Of a stretch of 64,000 nt of DNA, positions 39,365-49,670 are shown one piece after another. Where the stretch lies: the NCBI RefSeq assembly GCF_001999305.1, contig NZ_MLHQ01000011.1:62001-126000 (forward strand), read 5' to 3'. Within the stretch, counting starts at the first letter, position 1. The number at the start of each line of letters is the position of its first letter. A program made the position numbers and the translations under genes. Source of the DNA: Rodentibacter myodis (GTDB lineage Bacteria > Pseudomonadota > Gammaproteobacteria > Enterobacterales > Pasteurellaceae). The notes beneath the pieces were generated by a model. The model ran no database searches and was not told the origin of the DNA. It saw only the letters and a list, made by a program, of their open reading frames with translations.

Positions 39365-39991
39365 TCAAAAAGAAGATAAATAAATAATTTCATCCGCCAG
39401 TTGATCAATAAAACCTTGATGATGAGAAGAAATGATCATCGGCAAATTTAGTTCCTGCAAAAGTGCGGTCAATTTTTCGGTATTTTTTCCATCAAGTCCA
39501 TTGGTGGGTTCATCTAATAAGAGGATTTTCGGCTGCATAGCCAATACGCCGGCAAGGGCGGTGAAATTTTTTTCGCCACCGGAAAGAGTATGTACCGTTC
39601 GATCTTTTAAATGAGCAATACCAAGCCTTTCCAGCTGTTCTTCCGCCATTATATAGGCTTGCTTGCGAGGGAGATTTTGATTTAACGGCCCGAAAGCCAC
39701 ATCATCCAATACGGTTGGGCCGAAAAGTTGATCCTCCGCATTTTGAAAGCAAATCCCTATCGTGCCACGAAAGGGAGAAAAATCTTTTTCTGTGCGACAG
39801 GTTTTGCCAAAGAGTTGAATCTCCCCTTTCGAGATCGGCACAAAGCCAAGCAATGCCAATAATAAGGTGGTTTTGCCCGAGCCAATTTCCCCTTGAATAA
39901 AAAGACGTTTAGGTTCATTTAAACAAAAAGTTAAGCCCTGAATAATGGTTTTGTCATTGCGTTTGATAGAAAGATCTTTAACCGCCAACAT
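39365..39991 (-). CDS. nikO: Nickel ECF transporter ATPase NikO
   Basis: A 208-residue ABC ATPase of the CbiO type. Walker A GEIGSGKTT, Q-loop GICFQNAEDQLFGPTVLDDVAFGPLN (typical of cobalt/nickel ECF ATPases), signature LSGGEKN, Walker B ILLLDEPTNGLD and switch His in ISSHHQG. The start at 39991 has AAGGA upstream; it overlaps the end of nikQ by 14 nt. Energises nickel uptake with NikM/NikQ/NikL/NikK. Confidence 0.93.
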   Translation of the reverse strand: MLAVKDLSIKRNDKTIIQGLTFCLNEPKRLFIQGEIGSGKTTLLLALLGFVPISKGEIQLFGKTCRTEKDFSPFRGTIGICFQNAEDQLFGPTVLDDVAFGPLNQNLPRKQAYIMAEEQLERLGIAHLKDRTVHTLSGGEKNFTALAGVLAMQPKILLLDEPTNGLDGKNTEKLTALLQELNLPMIISSHHQGFIDQLADEIIYLSSF

Positions 39992-40625
39992 TTTCTTTTT
40001 CCTTTTTAGAACCGAATTGAAAACCACGACATTTTAAGGCAATCTGCGCCGTTTCTGCCTTCAACAGGGCGTGAATCAGCAGTAACGCCACACGTTGCGC
40101 CGTCACATAAAAAGTGCGGCGATTTAATCCGGCACGAAACCCGCGGGCGCGCATTGCCATTTCCATTTTTTGATGAAGTTCTCCAAGCAATGCGATGTAA
40201 CGTATTGTCAGAACAAATAGCTGTATCAATTTTTCAGGCAGGGGCAGTTTTCCAAGGGATTGGATCAGCACGGCATCGTTAATATTCCATAAAAAAAGCC
40301 AAAGTGAAAACAGCAATAAATTCATCCGTAAGGTCAGAATTTCTGCCAATTCAATGCCTTCAGGATTCCATTTAAGCCCACCTTCCACAAACTGAAAACT
40401 TAATGTCGCCCAAATCAGGAAAATAAAAATCAATAACTTGAGCCAACGTTTAACATAGGGAAAAAATTTTTTTTGATGATGATTCAGCAGAATAAAAAAA
40501 GCAAACATCACGCCAATATTAAGCGTGAGAAGCGAAGCTAAATCCTTTAGTCCGCTAATGAGAAATCCCCAGATAAAGAGATAGATCAATCTAAAGTGCG
40601 GTTGAAATAATGGGTATTTTTTCAT
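39978..40625 (-). CDS. nikQ: Nickel ECF transporter transmembrane protein NikQ
   Basis: A 215-residue CbiQ-type T component with four to five membrane helices and the coupling motif AMRARGFRAG in a cytoplasmic helix (about 167-176); a second Ala-Arg-Gly-like motif, ALKCRGFQFG, near the C terminus contacts the ATPase. ATGA overlap with nikM and overlap with nikO show tight coupling. Confidence 0.92.
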   Translation of the reverse strand: MKKYPLFQPHFRLIYLFIWGFLISGLKDLASLLTLNIGVMFAFFILLNHHQKKFFPYVKRWLKLLIFIFLIWATLSFQFVEGGLKWNPEGIELAEILTLRMNLLLFSLWLFLWNINDAVLIQSLGKLPLPEKLIQLFVLTIRYIALLGELHQKMEMAMRARGFRAGLNRRTFYVTAQRVALLLIHALLKAETAQIALKCRGFQFGSKKEKENVGG

Positions 40626-41242
40626 AAGTGAAATGTGGTGCGATCTAATGCTTGTGGGTACATTTTGTTCAGCAATGAAATAACGCCTACACTGATAACG
40701 CTATCAAGCAAAAACACAGGCAAATGAGAAATTAACAGCAACCAAGCCAGATTCGTGTAGCTTTTCCCGCCATCCAACATTAATACCAACGCTGCCAATG
40801 CACCTGCGCCCCCCACACCAATGACACCCACGCCAATGCCTGTGATAAGACGATCTTTCAATGCCATTTGAGGTGTTAAAAATGAACGGAAAAGATAATG
40901 GGCAATCACCGCCGGTATCACCATTATGCAAAGATTTACACCAAGCACCGCAAAACCGCCGAATGAGAAAAATAAAACTTGTAATAGTAACGCAATAAGA
41001 AAAGCAGGAAATACCGCCCAACCGAGAAATAGCCCCGCCATACCGTTTAAAATTAAATGCACACTACCAATTCCCACAGGAATGTGGATCGTTCCTGCCA
41101 CAAAAAAAGCGGCAGAAAATAATGCCGCAAGCGGCAAACGCTCAGTCTCTAAACAGCGTAATCCCACGGCTACGCCCACCACTGCAAGGGCTGTGCCAAT
41201 TAATAAAATTGGTGTGTGTAATACACCTTCGGATAAATGCAT
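40622..41242 (-). CDS. nikM: Nickel ECF substrate-binding membrane protein NikM
   Basis: A 206-residue CbiM/NikM S component. The N-terminal Met-His-Leu-Ser-Glu-Gly-Val-Leu-His (MHLSEGVLHTP) supplies the His2 metal ligand, exposed at the start as in all CbiM/NikM proteins. Further blocks: GSVHLILNGMAGLFLGW, NLCIMVIPAVIAHYLFR. Starts by TAATG overlap with nikL. Confidence 0.95.
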   Translation of the reverse strand: MHLSEGVLHTPILLIGTALAVVGVAVGLRCLETERLPLAALFSAAFFVAGTIHIPVGIGSVHLILNGMAGLFLGWAVFPAFLIALLLQVLFFSFGGFAVLGVNLCIMVIPAVIAHYLFRSFLTPQMALKDRLITGIGVGVIGVGGAGALAALVLMLDGGKSYTNLAWLLLISHLPVFLLDSVISVGVISLLNKMYPQALDRTTFHL

Positions 41243-41727
41243 TATGACCGCCCTTGCTTAACTTTGCGTGCATTTAACCACGCTATCAATCCGGCGATAC
41301 CAACAATATAGCCAATACCGCCCAAAATATCGTGCAGATAAATTTTGTCTTTGAGACGGGCAATGTCTTCACGCAATAGCATCAGATCTGATGAGTTATC
41401 GTTTGAGGCTACGGCACGATCTGCCACCACGGCGACACGGTGTCCTTCTTCCCCTTCTACCACCACTTTTAAAGTCGTATTGGTGACATCCGGCACGCTA
41501 ATATTAAACGTCCCCTTAGTATCGGTTTTTGTATTTAAAATCGGCTCATTTATGCCGGAACGGAACACTTCCAAATAGGTTTCGGTAGCGGGTGTCATAT
41601 CGGAATAATAGGCTTTTCCCGAAAGCTGCCGCCCGTCATATTGAGCAAAGGCATAAAGTGCGTGAGCATTGGCATTTGGCAAATATAATGCGATGAAAAG
41701 TGTGGTCAAAAATAGCAAAGTTTTCAT
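41242..41727 (-). CDS. nikL: Nickel transport accessory protein NikL
   Basis: A 161-residue protein with a signal peptide (about 1-22, cleaved near NANA-HALYAF), a periplasmic Ig-like/carboxypeptidase-regulatory domain (GTFNISVPDVTNTTLKVVVEGEEGHRVAV) and a C-terminal membrane helix (GGIGYIVGIAGLIAWL) with a basic tail. This is the NikL layout of Pasteurellaceae nickel ECF transporters. Mature N-terminal His may bind metal (inference). Confidence 0.88.
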   Translation of the reverse strand: MKTLLFLTTLFIALYLPNANAHALYAFAQYDGRQLSGKAYYSDMTPATETYLEVFRSGINEPILNTKTDTKGTFNISVPDVTNTTLKVVVEGEEGHRVAVVADRAVASNDNSSDLMLLREDIARLKDKIYLHDILGGIGYIVGIAGLIAWLNARKVKQGRS

Positions 41728-41738
41728 AAATAACCCGA

Positions 41739-42422
41739 TTATTCCGCGTCAAAAGTCAGCATATATTCAATAGAACGGCGATCATAGTCGGGATGATTTT
41801 CGACTTTCTCGTCAAATTCCGCCCACACTTTGTTGTATCCTTTTGTAGGTATAAATTTGGCAATGCCTTTTTCGCTGGTTAAGCTGAAAGGTGCGTCTTC
41901 GCCAGCACCGACTTTAATCCCTTGCATTGGTTTTCCATTATGCAATACCAAAATGGAAAGTGGTTCTCCGGCTTGTGCCTTCGTTTGTGGAATAAGTTCA
42001 TACGCCACATTGTGAGCTTTAAAAGCCTGCTCTCCCCATTTTAAGATGGCTTTACCCAGCTTCATCGGATTAGTGCTAAATTCTGCCTCAGGCACTTCAC
42101 GCTTTGTTTTTTCCACATACTTTCCGCTAGGCAATTTTGACCATACGCCATTATTAAACTGCATAAACACCATATCGGATTTTGGCGTTAAATAGGCTTC
42201 ACCATTTTTAAATACATACTCAAGTGCGGTCAATTTTCCTTGAGAATTTAGGTTTTCAATCGATTGGATTTTATGTTGAGGGTAAGTTTCCGTTTCTAAA
42301 TGCCCGAATTTCATCACATATTCACCTTGTGATGGAGTCGGCTCAAGCCAGATATTATGTGCATTTGCGATGGAAAAAGTAAAAAGTGCGGTCAATCCCA
42401 GCGTTATTTTTTTCAATTTCAT
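41739..42422 (-). CDS. nikK: Periplasmic nickel-associated DUF4198 protein NikK
   Basis: A 227-residue exported protein: signal peptide MKLKKITLGLTALFTFSIAN then AHNIWLEP. His at the mature N terminus is typical of DUF4198 proteins beside nickel/cobalt transporters. The C-terminal part has the Ig-like pattern PLSILVLHNGKPMQGIKVGAGEDAPFSLTSEKGIAKFIP. First gene of nikKLMQO, under the nimR-type promoter. An uptake sequence lies in the signal peptide. Confidence 0.9.
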   Translation of the reverse strand: MKLKKITLGLTALFTFSIANAHNIWLEPTPSQGEYVMKFGHLETETYPQHKIQSIENLNSQGKLTALEYVFKNGEAYLTPKSDMVFMQFNNGVWSKLPSGKYVEKTKREVPEAEFSTNPMKLGKAILKWGEQAFKAHNVAYELIPQTKAQAGEPLSILVLHNGKPMQGIKVGAGEDAPFSLTSEKGIAKFIPTKGYNKVWAEFDEKVENHPDYDRRSIEYMLTFDAE

Positions 42423-42450
42423 TTTCTATCCTATTTGTGAAATTTTGCCT

Positions 42451-42481
42451 ATGATAAAATATGAAGTAACTTCATAGTCAA
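42451..42481 (-). promoter_or_regulatory. nikK promoter with MerR-type operator
   Basis: Minus-strand -35 TTGACT (42476-42481) and -10 TATCAT (42451-42456) separated by 19 nt, the overlong spacer activated by MerR-family regulators. The spacer is filled by the perfect palindrome TATGAAGT-A-ACTTCATA (42460-42476). Confidence 0.88.
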
Positions 42482-42501
42482 GCAAATTCTAAGGGAAACC
42501 A

Positions 42502-42912
42502 ATGAAAATCGGTCAACTTGCCAAAGCCTTAAACTGCACCGTAGAAACCATTCGATTCTATGAAAAACAAGGCTTGCTCCCTGCCCCACAACGTACAAGC
42601 GGTAATTTTCGGCAATACAATGCCGATCACGTGCAACGCCTCTCTTTTATTTGCCATTGCCGTAGTTTGAATTTGTCATTAAGTGAAATTAAAACCCTTA
42701 TTTCACTGGAAAATCAGACTGAACAACGTTCGGAAGAAATTAATAAATTACTAGATCGTCACATTAAAGATATTGCAAAACGCATTCACGAATTGGCGCA
42801 TTTGCGAATGAAATTAATTGAATTGAGAGAAAAAACCGCCACAACCGATGAAGATCCAATGAAGTTATTACTGCAACACAGTGGCGTGAAATTTGTACGA
42901 TTATCCCGTTAA
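42502..42912 (+). CDS. nimR: MerR-family nickel-responsive regulator NimR
   Basis: A 136-residue MerR regulator: N-terminal winged helix MKIGQLAKALNCTVETIRFYEKQGLLPAPQRTSGNFRQY, dimerisation helix about 75-115 and a short C-terminal part. Potential metal ligands include Cys51 and His52 (FICHCRS). The Cys pair of the ZntR/CadR C-terminal loop is absent (it ends LLLQHSGVKFVRLSR), consistent with a non-zinc sensor. Divergent from nikKLMQO and sharing its operator, matching H. influenzae NimR. Confidence 0.88.
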   Translation: MKIGQLAKALNCTVETIRFYEKQGLLPAPQRTSGNFRQYNADHVQRLSFICHCRSLNLSLSEIKTLISLENQTEQRSEEINKLLDRHIKDIAKRIHELAHLRMKLIELREKTATTDEDPMKLLLQHSGVKFVRLSR

Positions 42913-42918
42913 AATAAA

Positions 42919-42958
42919 AAACCGCACTTCGGTTTCCCCAAAAGTGCGGTTGTTTTTT
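42919..42958. terminator. Uptake-sequence terminator between nimR and pntB
   Basis: AACCGCACTT (42920-42929) pairs with AAGTGCGGTT (42942-42951), then GTTTTTT. An inverted pair of uptake sequences serving as terminator between convergent genes. Confidence 0.85.
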
Positions 42959-42967
42959 ACAGCGTTT

Positions 42968-44392
42968 TTAAAGTGCTTTTAAAATATCTTCAACACGATC
43001 TTTCGCATCACCAAAGAGCATTTGGGTATTCTCTTTGAAGAATAATGGATTTTGCACGCCGGCATAGCCCACTGCCATTGAACGTTTGAACACGATCACA
43101 TTTTGCGCTTTCCACACTTCCAATACCGGCATTCCGGCAATTGGGCTATTTGGATCTTCCATTGCCGCCGGATTCACGGTGTCGTTTGCACCGATCACCA
43201 AAACCACATCGGTATCTGCAAAATCATCATTGATTTCATCCATTTCAAGCACCACGTCATAAGGCACTTTGGCTTCGGCTAAAAGTACATTCATATGACC
43301 CGGTAAACGGCCGGCAACAGGGTGAATACCAAAACGCACATTTACACCGCGTTCACGCAATTTTGCCGTAATATCTGCAACCGGATATTGCGCTTGCGCC
43401 ACCGCCATACCGTATCCCGGCGTGATAATAACAGAACCGGCATTTTTCAATAATTCTGCCACTTCTTCTGCCGTGGTTTCACGGTGTTCGCCTTGTTCTT
43501 CTTCGGAAGAAACCTGAACATCGTTACCAAAACCACCAGCAATCACGCTGATAAACGAACGGTTCATCGCTTTACACATAATGTAAGAAAGAATTGCACC
43601 GGAAGATCCCACCAGCGCACCGGTAACGATAAGCAAGTCATTATTCAACATAAAGCCTGCCGCCGCCGCAGCCCAACCGGAATAGGAATTAAGCATTGAA
43701 ACCACCACCGGCATATCCGCACCACCAATGGAAGCCACCAAATGCCAACCGAATGCCAACGCAATAGCCGTCATTAATAACACCGGGAAAATACTATCCG
43801 GATTTTTCAAGAAGGCGATCATCAACAAAGCAGAAACCACGATAGCCGCTAAATTTAATTTATGGCGATGTGGCAACATTAGGGCTTTAGAATTAATTTT
43901 GCCGCTTAACTTACCAAATGCCACCACAGAACCGGTGAAAGTTACCGCACCGATAAAGATACCAAGAAATACTTCCACATTGTGGATATTGCTCAATACG
44001 GCTTGTTCGGCAACAAATGCCGCTTGTGCTGCGGTATCTAAATTCTCAGGCACCACTGCTTCGTGATGTAAACCGTAGCTGTTAAAGCCAACCAACACGG
44101 CGGCTAAACCAACAAAGCTGTGTAAAATCGCCACAAGCTCCGGCATTTCGGTCATTTCAACTTTTAATGCGCGTTGAACGCCGATCACACCACCGATGAT
44201 CATCGCAATGATAATCCAAAATGTTCCTTCGGAATGTGGTCCGAAAATGGTTGCCACTAAGGCAATTGCCATTCCGACAATACCAAACCAACAACCTGCT
44301 TTGGCGGTTTCGTGTTTAGAAAGCCCCGCTAAGCTCATAATGAAAAGTAATGCCGCTAAAATATAGGCAGCCTGTACTAAACCTTCAGACAT
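42968..44392 (-). CDS. pntB: NAD(P) transhydrogenase subunit beta
   Basis: A 474-residue inner-membrane subunit. About nine helices in the first 270 residues, then the NADP-binding domain III with [43 protein letters not shown] and [35 protein letters not shown]. Couples proton entry to NADPH formation. 10 nt after pntA. Confidence 0.97.
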   Translation of the reverse strand: MSEGLVQAAYILAALLFIMSLAGLSKHETAKAGCWFGIVGMAIALVATIFGPHSEGTFWIIIAMIIGGVIGVQRALKVEMTEMPELVAILHSFVGLAAVLVGFNSYGLHHEAVVPENLDTAAQAAFVAEQAVLSNIHNVEVFLGIFIGAVTFTGSVVAFGKLSGKINSKALMLPHRHKLNLAAIVVSALLMIAFLKNPDSIFPVLLMTAIALAFGWHLVASIGGADMPVVVSMLNSYSGWAAAAAGFMLNNDLLIVTGALVGSSGAILSYIMCKAMNRSFISVIAGGFGNDVQVSSEEEQGEHRETTAEEVAELLKNAGSVIITPGYGMAVAQAQYPVADITAKLRERGVNVRFGIHPVAGRLPGHMNVLLAEAKVPYDVVLEMDEINDDFADTDVVLVIGANDTVNPAAMEDPNSPIAGMPVLEVWKAQNVIVFKRSMAVGYAGVQNPLFFKENTQMLFGDAKDRVEDILKAL

Positions 44393-44402
44393 TGCGCTCT
44401 CC

Positions 44403-45944
44403 TTAACCTTTTCTAAACATTGCTAACATACGTTGCGTGACACGGAAACCACCGAAAATATTGATACTCGCCACCAAAATAGCAACAAAGGCGAGTAAAT
44501 CAATAAAGAGATTACCGGTCGGTTGGCGAATTTGTAATAACGCGCCCACAATGATGATGCCGGAAATCGCATTGGTTACCGCCATTAATGGTGTGTGTAA
44601 TGCGTGGCTGACGTTCCAAACCACGTAATATCCCACCACACAAGCCAAGACAAAGACGGTAAAGTGAGATAAAAATGCAGCCGGTGCAACGGAGGCAAGC
44701 CACAGGAAAAGCACGCCAACCCCTGCCATTACGCCATATTTCACTTTAGGATCGACAGGTTTGGCTTCTTTTTTCTCTGCGATTGGTGCTGCCGCCTTAG
44801 CCTCTTGTTTTGGCTGTGCCGATACTTGAATTTGTGCCGGTGGAATTTCTTCCCCATCACGCACAACGGTTACACCACGTAACACCACATCATCAAAATC
44901 AATATTGATATTGCCGTCTTTCTCTTTGCACAAGAGTTTTAATAAATTGACTAAGTTTGTGCCGTAAAGTTGGGAAGATTGTGTTGGCAGACGACTTGGG
45001 AAATCCGTATAACCAATCACTTTCACTTGATTTTCAGTCGTCACCACTTTACCTGCTTGGGTATATTCGCAGTTACCACCTGTTGCAGCGGCTAAATCTA
45101 CAATCACCGAACCCGGTTTCATTGAATCAACCATTTCTTTGGTGATTAAACGTGGCGCAGGTTTACCCGGAATCGCAGCCGTGGTGATAATAATATCGAC
45201 TTCTTTTGCTTGTTCTGCATAAAGTGCCATTGCGCGGCGGTTAAATTCTTCCGACATTACTTTGGCATAGCCGTCACCGCTGCCCCCTTCTTCTTTGAAA
45301 TCAATTTCTAAGAAGCTTGCGCCCATACTTTGGACTTGTTCTTTCACCTCCGGACGGGAGTCAAAGGCTCGCACAATCGCACCAAGGCTATTTGCTGCAC
45401 CAATCGCAGCAAGACCGGCGACACCGGCACCGATAATCAATACTTTTGCCGGTGGCACTTTACCTGCAGCCGTAATTTGACCGGTGAAGAAACTGCCAAA
45501 TTCGTGTGCTGCTTCAATCACCGCACGATAGCCGGAAATGTTCGCCATTGAACTTAATGCATCCAAGGCTTGCGCACGAGAAATACGTGGCACAGCATCC
45601 ATCGCAAGAACATTAATTTTCTTCGCTGTAAGTTTTTGCATTAATTCCGGATTTTGCGCACGCCAAATGAAGCTCACAAGGGTTGACCCCTCTTTCATTT
45701 GTGCGATCTCTTCATCCGTAGGCGGATTCACTTTAAAAATGATGTCTGATTGCCAAATTTCAGCCGCCGTGCCAATTTTCGCACCGGCATCTAAAAATGC
45801 TTGATCCTCAAAACTTGCTTTAAAACCGGCATCGTGTTCCACGATGACGTCAAAGCCCAATTTCAGGATCTGCTGCACCGTTTTTGGCGTTGCCGCCACA
45901 CGGCTTTCATTATCAAGCAGTTCTCTTGGTACACCAATTAACAT
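44403..45944 (-). CDS. pntA: NAD(P) transhydrogenase subunit alpha
   Basis: A 513-residue subunit. NAD-binding domain I (1-375) with [45 protein letters not shown] and [18 protein letters not shown]; an Ala/Lys/Pro linker (about 385-410); four C-terminal helices. Forms the transhydrogenase with PntB. Confidence 0.97.
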   Translation of the reverse strand: MLIGVPRELLDNESRVAATPKTVQQILKLGFDVIVEHDAGFKASFEDQAFLDAGAKIGTAAEIWQSDIIFKVNPPTDEEIAQMKEGSTLVSFIWRAQNPELMQKLTAKKINVLAMDAVPRISRAQALDALSSMANISGYRAVIEAAHEFGSFFTGQITAAGKVPPAKVLIIGAGVAGLAAIGAANSLGAIVRAFDSRPEVKEQVQSMGASFLEIDFKEEGGSGDGYAKVMSEEFNRRAMALYAEQAKEVDIIITTAAIPGKPAPRLITKEMVDSMKPGSVIVDLAAATGGNCEYTQAGKVVTTENQVKVIGYTDFPSRLPTQSSQLYGTNLVNLLKLLCKEKDGNINIDFDDVVLRGVTVVRDGEEIPPAQIQVSAQPKQEAKAAAPIAEKKEAKPVDPKVKYGVMAGVGVLFLWLASVAPAAFLSHFTVFVLACVVGYYVVWNVSHALHTPLMAVTNAISGIIIVGALLQIRQPTGNLFIDLLAFVAILVASINIFGGFRVTQRMLAMFRKG

Positions 45945-46090
45945 ACTGTTTCCCTCTGATTGATGATTGGGTTAATGATTGTGTCGAATGAATACTCATT
46001 CTCCCTGTAAATGACAAAAGTCAAACAGGTGTAAATGTATCATTGTTCCCATTAAATTTGTTAGCTTTTTTTACTGATTTGACAAGATAT

Positions 46091-46106
46091 TGTGATAGGC
46101 ATCACA
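46091..46106. promoter_or_regulatory. CRP-binding-site-like sequence upstream of pntAB
   Basis: TGTGATAGGCATCACA matches the CRP consensus TGTGA-N6-TCACA exactly. It lies about 150 nt upstream of the pntA start; pykA ends on the other side with a terminator, so pntAB is the likely target. The rest of the 300-nt gap shows no gene. Confidence 0.7.
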
Positions 46107-46197
46107 AAAAGGAAAGGAAGGAAATAAAACGGATAAACAAGGTAATTATTACTTAAATTAAAATAATCACTTCATTATTAAATCACTAAAGCAGTAA

Positions 46198-46223
46198 TAA
46201 AAAAACGGTGGAAAAATCCACCG
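46198..46223 (-). terminator. Terminator after pykA
   Basis: Minus-strand CGGTGGA-TTTT-TCCACCG followed by TTTTTTTATT. Confidence 0.9.
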
Positions 46224-46245
46224 CTCTTTTACTTAAATAAAACGA

Positions 46246-47679
46246 TTACTCAACAATTAAAGTACGGCATACATTAGTGTGTTTAATTGACTCATCACCT
46301 TGTGTCAATAACACTAAATCACCTGAATTTAAGTAACCTTTTTCTTTTAGCATTGCGATTGCCGCTTGCGCACCGCTTGCACTGCGAGATTCTACATCGC
46401 TAAATACCGGAGTTACACCACGGTATAAAGAACAAAGATTTAAGGTTTCTTGGTTACGGGATAAAGCAAAGATTGGTAAGCCTGAACTAATTCGGGACAT
46501 TAATAACGCGGTACGACCACTGTGGGTTAATGCAATAATAGCCGCTACGCCTTTCATATGGTTTGCAGAATACATAGCCGACATTGCTACAGCTTCTTCA
46601 ATATCTTCAAACTCTCTATCCATACGGTGGCGGGAAACATTCACGCTAGGCATTTTTTCCGCCCCTAAACACACGCGAGCCATTGCCGCCACGGTTTCTG
46701 CCGGATATTGACCTGCTGCGGTTTCAGCCGAAAGCATTACTGCATCTGTACCATCTAATACCGCATTTGCAACGTCCATTACTTCCGCACGGGTTGGCAT
46801 TGGATTGCTGATCATTGATTCCATCATTTGCGTTGCCGTGATAACCGCACGATTTAATTGACGGGAACGGCGAATGAGTTTTTTCTGCACGCCAACCAAT
46901 TCAGGATCACCGATTTCAACGCCTAAGTCACCACGTGCGACCATAATCACATCCGATGCTAAAATAATGTCGTCCATTGAAGCGTCATCAACCACCGTTT
47001 CTGCACGTTCAACTTTTGCCACAATTTTCGCATTTAAACCGGCTTGTTGTGCCAATTCACGTGCATAGTTCAAGTCTGCACTTGAACGAGGGAAAGACAC
47101 CGCCAAGAAATCAACACCGATACGTGCCGCAGTGATAATATCCGCTTTGTCTTTTTCGGTTAACGCATCAGCCGATAAACCACCACCTAATTTATTGATA
47201 CCTTTGTTATTTGATAAAGGACCACCAACGGTAACCTCAGTGAACACTTTAGCCCCTTCGGTTGATAACACTTTTAATTGAACACGACCATCGTCCAATA
47301 GAAGAATGTCGCCAGGAACAACATCTTGAGGAAGGGTTTTATAGTCTAAACCTACTGCTTCTTGATTGCCTTCACCTTTTGGCAATTCGGCATCAAGAAT
47401 AAATTTATCGCCTACGTTTAAGAAAATTTTGCCGTCTTTAAAAGTTGAAACACGAATTTTAGGTCCTTGTAAATCACCCAAAATCGCCACGGTTTTACCT
47501 AATTTTTTTGCAATAGAACGAACACGTTCGGCACGTTCAATATGATCTTCAGGCGTACCGTGAGAGAAGTTCATACGAACAACGTTTGCACCTGCTGCAA
47601 TAATTTTTTCAAGATTGTTATCGCGATCCGTTGCCGGCCCCATCGTACATACAATCTTTGTTCTTCTTAGTCTAGACAT
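46246..47679 (-). CDS. pykA: Pyruvate kinase II
   Basis: A 477-residue pyruvate kinase of the PykA (AMP-activated) type. [47 protein letters not shown], the signature [39 protein letters not shown] with the catalytic Lys, and [47 protein letters not shown]. The C-terminal domain ends in VCRTLIVE. H. influenzae has PykA as its pyruvate kinase. Confidence 0.96.
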   Translation of the reverse strand: MSRLRRTKIVCTMGPATDRDNNLEKIIAAGANVVRMNFSHGTPEDHIERAERVRSIAKKLGKTVAILGDLQGPKIRVSTFKDGKIFLNVGDKFILDAELPKGEGNQEAVGLDYKTLPQDVVPGDILLLDDGRVQLKVLSTEGAKVFTEVTVGGPLSNNKGINKLGGGLSADALTEKDKADIITAARIGVDFLAVSFPRSSADLNYARELAQQAGLNAKIVAKVERAETVVDDASMDDIILASDVIMVARGDLGVEIGDPELVGVQKKLIRRSRQLNRAVITATQMMESMISNPMPTRAEVMDVANAVLDGTDAVMLSAETAAGQYPAETVAAMARVCLGAEKMPSVNVSRHRMDREFEDIEEAVAMSAMYSANHMKGVAAIIALTHSGRTALLMSRISSGLPIFALSRNQETLNLCSLYRGVTPVFSDVESRSASGAQAAIAMLKEKGYLNSGDLVLLTQGDESIKHTNVCRTLIVE

Positions 47680-47902
47680 TATTCTGCTCCGTTAATATTA
47701 ATATTGAAAACAAACCTGCTCATCCGAAGGTATTTCGGGTGAAATGAATCGGCGCGCATTATACGCTGAAAAAGAGCCAAAATCAAAAAGAGTTCTCCCC
47801 TCCCCGACCTTGCTTTGATTATTTTTTTATCATTCATCACAATCTACAAATAAAATTGCTTGTCTTCATTCAAAAAAACATTTATTATCCATACCGCTTT
47901 AC

Positions 47903-47979
47903 GCGACTATAGCTCAGTTGGTTAGAGCACCACCTTGACATGGTGGGGGTCACTGGTTCGAGTCCAGCTAGTCGCACCA
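47903..47979 (+). tRNA. tRNA-Val (anticodon GAC)
   Basis: 77-nt cloverleaf: acceptor GCGACTA/TAGTCGC, D arm with AGCTCAGTTGGTTAGAGC, anticodon loop TTGACAT (GAC), T arm CTGGTTCGAGTCCAG, encoded CCA. Confidence 0.97.
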
Positions 47980-47993
47980 TATATCCCTTTCAT

Positions 47994-48026
47994 AGCCCTA
48001 CGCAACTTAACGCGGGGCTTTGTTTT
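47994..48026 (+). terminator. Terminator after tRNA-Val
   Basis: AGCCC-TA-CGC ... GCG-GGGCT hairpin with a short bulge followed by TTGTTTT. Confidence 0.6.
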
Positions 48027-48343
48027 ATCCAGTGTTTACAAAACTTTCAATTATGCAATTTTTTCGCAAAATTGACCGCACTTTTAGCTATTCTATTCTT
48101 TACTGTGCTATATATATACTCCGGTTGGTTATCTTAAAACCGTCCTTTGATATTTCTATCACTTAATTTTATAGATACATCCTCTTTCATCGTGATATCC
48201 GCCAATATTGAGTTCAATAATGACACAATATCAAGTATTCATTTATTCCATTTCATTCTAACTAATTCATTTCAATTCTTTCCCGAGGCGAAAATTCTTT
48301 TCTACTATATGGCAACGAAAACGATTACGTGAAGAAAGAGCAA
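48027..48343. other. Intergenic region before amino-acid ABC operon
   Basis: About 317 nt, AT-rich, with one uptake sequence near 48075. A 61-codon open frame (48147-48332) has no ribosome site or family pattern and is judged non-coding. The promoter of the ABC operon should lie here but no clear -35/-10 pair was picked out. Confidence 0.5.
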
Positions 48344-49003
48344 ATGAACTGGGATTACATTATCAGCGTATTACCGCGTTTTGTTGATGCAACATTAATA
48401 ACGCTTGCCCTCTCGTTTTGGGGAATTTTATTCTCGTTTACGATTGGTACGATCTGTGCCGTTATCAATACTTATAATGTTAAGCCATTGAATTGGTTAG
48501 TAAAAAGTTATATTGAACTTTCACGCAATACACCATTATTAATCCAAGTTTTTTTCCTTTATTTCGGGCTTTCAAAAGTCGGCATCAAATTAGACGGTTT
48601 TACGTGCGGCGTTATTGCTTTAGCTTTTTTGGGTGGAAGCTATATGGCAGAAGCAATTCGTAGCGGCTTAGAAGCGGTTTCCAAAGGGCAAATTGAATCT
48701 GCACTTAGTATCGGTTTAACGCCATTTCAAGCCTTTCGTTATGTCATTTTTCCACAGGCATTGGCGATTTCCATACCGGCGATTGGGGCGAACTGTCTGT
48801 TTTTAATGAAAGAAACCTCTGTTATTAGTGCCGTTGCGGTAGCAGAACTGATGTTTATGGCAAAGGAAATTATCGGAATGGATTATAAAACCAACGAAGC
48901 CTTATTTTTATTAGTGGTGTTTTATTTGGTCATTTTACTACCTATTTCACTGTTTATTCGTTATGTAGAACAGCGTACACGGAGCGCAAAATATGGGGTT
49001 TGA
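48344..49003 (+). CDS. Polar amino-acid ABC transporter permease 1
   Basis: A 219-residue permease of the HisM/GlnP type: ATLITLALSFWGILFSFTIGTI near the N terminus, SYIELSRNTPLLIQVFFLYFGL, and the ATPase-contact EAA loop GLEAVSKGQIESALSIGLTPFQAFRYVIFPQAL. About five helices. The ATG at 48344 has GAAAGAG in front; a GTG 15 nt earlier is possible. Overlaps permease 2 by 11 nt. Confidence 0.92.
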   Translation: MNWDYIISVLPRFVDATLITLALSFWGILFSFTIGTICAVINTYNVKPLNWLVKSYIELSRNTPLLIQVFFLYFGLSKVGIKLDGFTCGVIALAFLGGSYMAEAIRSGLEAVSKGQIESALSIGLTPFQAFRYVIFPQALAISIPAIGANCLFLMKETSVISAVAVAELMFMAKEIIGMDYKTNEALFLLVVFYLVILLPISLFIRYVEQRTRSAKYGV

Positions 49004-49661
49004 ATTACTATTCCAAGGCAATAATTTTGCCAGACTCTTAAACGGTCTTTGGGTTACTGCGGAAATTGCCTTTGTATCCGTCTTTTTTGCCTGTCTTTTC
49101 GGTGTCATTCTAGGTATGGTAATGACAAGCAAAAATGTTGCAATTAAAACTATTTGCCAACTTTATTTAGAATTTATCCGCATTATCCCTTTGCTCGTTC
49201 TACTGTTTATCACCTACTTTGGATTAGCAAAATGGTTTGGCATACATTTAGACGCCATCACCGTCTGCATTTGGGTCTTTATTTTTTGGGGAACCGCAGA
49301 AATGGGTGATCTTGTGCGCGGCGCGTTAACCTCCATTGAAAAACATCAGGTTGAATCTGCTTATGCCTTAGGATTAACGCCCTTTCAAACTTTTATTTAT
49401 ATTTTGCTCCCACAAAGTCTAAAGCGAGTCACCCCAAGTGCTATCAACCTTTTCACCCGAATGGTGAAAACCAGCTCCTTGGCGATGTTAATCGGTGTAA
49501 TAGAAGTGATTAAAGTGGGTCAACAAATTATTGAACATTCACTTTTTAGCAATCAATCGGCGGCACTTTGGATATACGGGGTCATTTTCTTTCTCTACTT
49601 TGTAATCTGTTATCCGCTCTCATTATTTTCCCGTTATTTAGAAACCCGTTGGGAAAGCTAA
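48993..49661 (+). CDS. Polar amino-acid ABC transporter permease 2
   Basis: A 222-residue paralog of permease 1: NGLWVTAEIAFVSVFFACLFGVILG, LYLEFIRIIPLLVLLFITYFGLA, and EAA loop GALTSIEKHQVESAYALGLTPFQTFIYILLPQSL. The two permeases probably form a heterodimer in the inner membrane. Confidence 0.92.
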   Translation: MGFELLFQGNNFARLLNGLWVTAEIAFVSVFFACLFGVILGMVMTSKNVAIKTICQLYLEFIRIIPLLVLLFITYFGLAKWFGIHLDAITVCIWVFIFWGTAEMGDLVRGALTSIEKHQVESAYALGLTPFQTFIYILLPQSLKRVTPSAINLFTRMVKTSSLAMLIGVIEVIKVGQQIIEHSLFSNQSAALWIYGVIFFLYFVICYPLSLFSRYLETRWES

Positions 49662-49670
49662 GGAATATGT

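Noticed and set aside
48147..48332. 61-codon ORF before the amino-acid ABC operon
   Set aside because: Low-complexity hydrophobic translation, no ribosome site, overlaps the permease start region.
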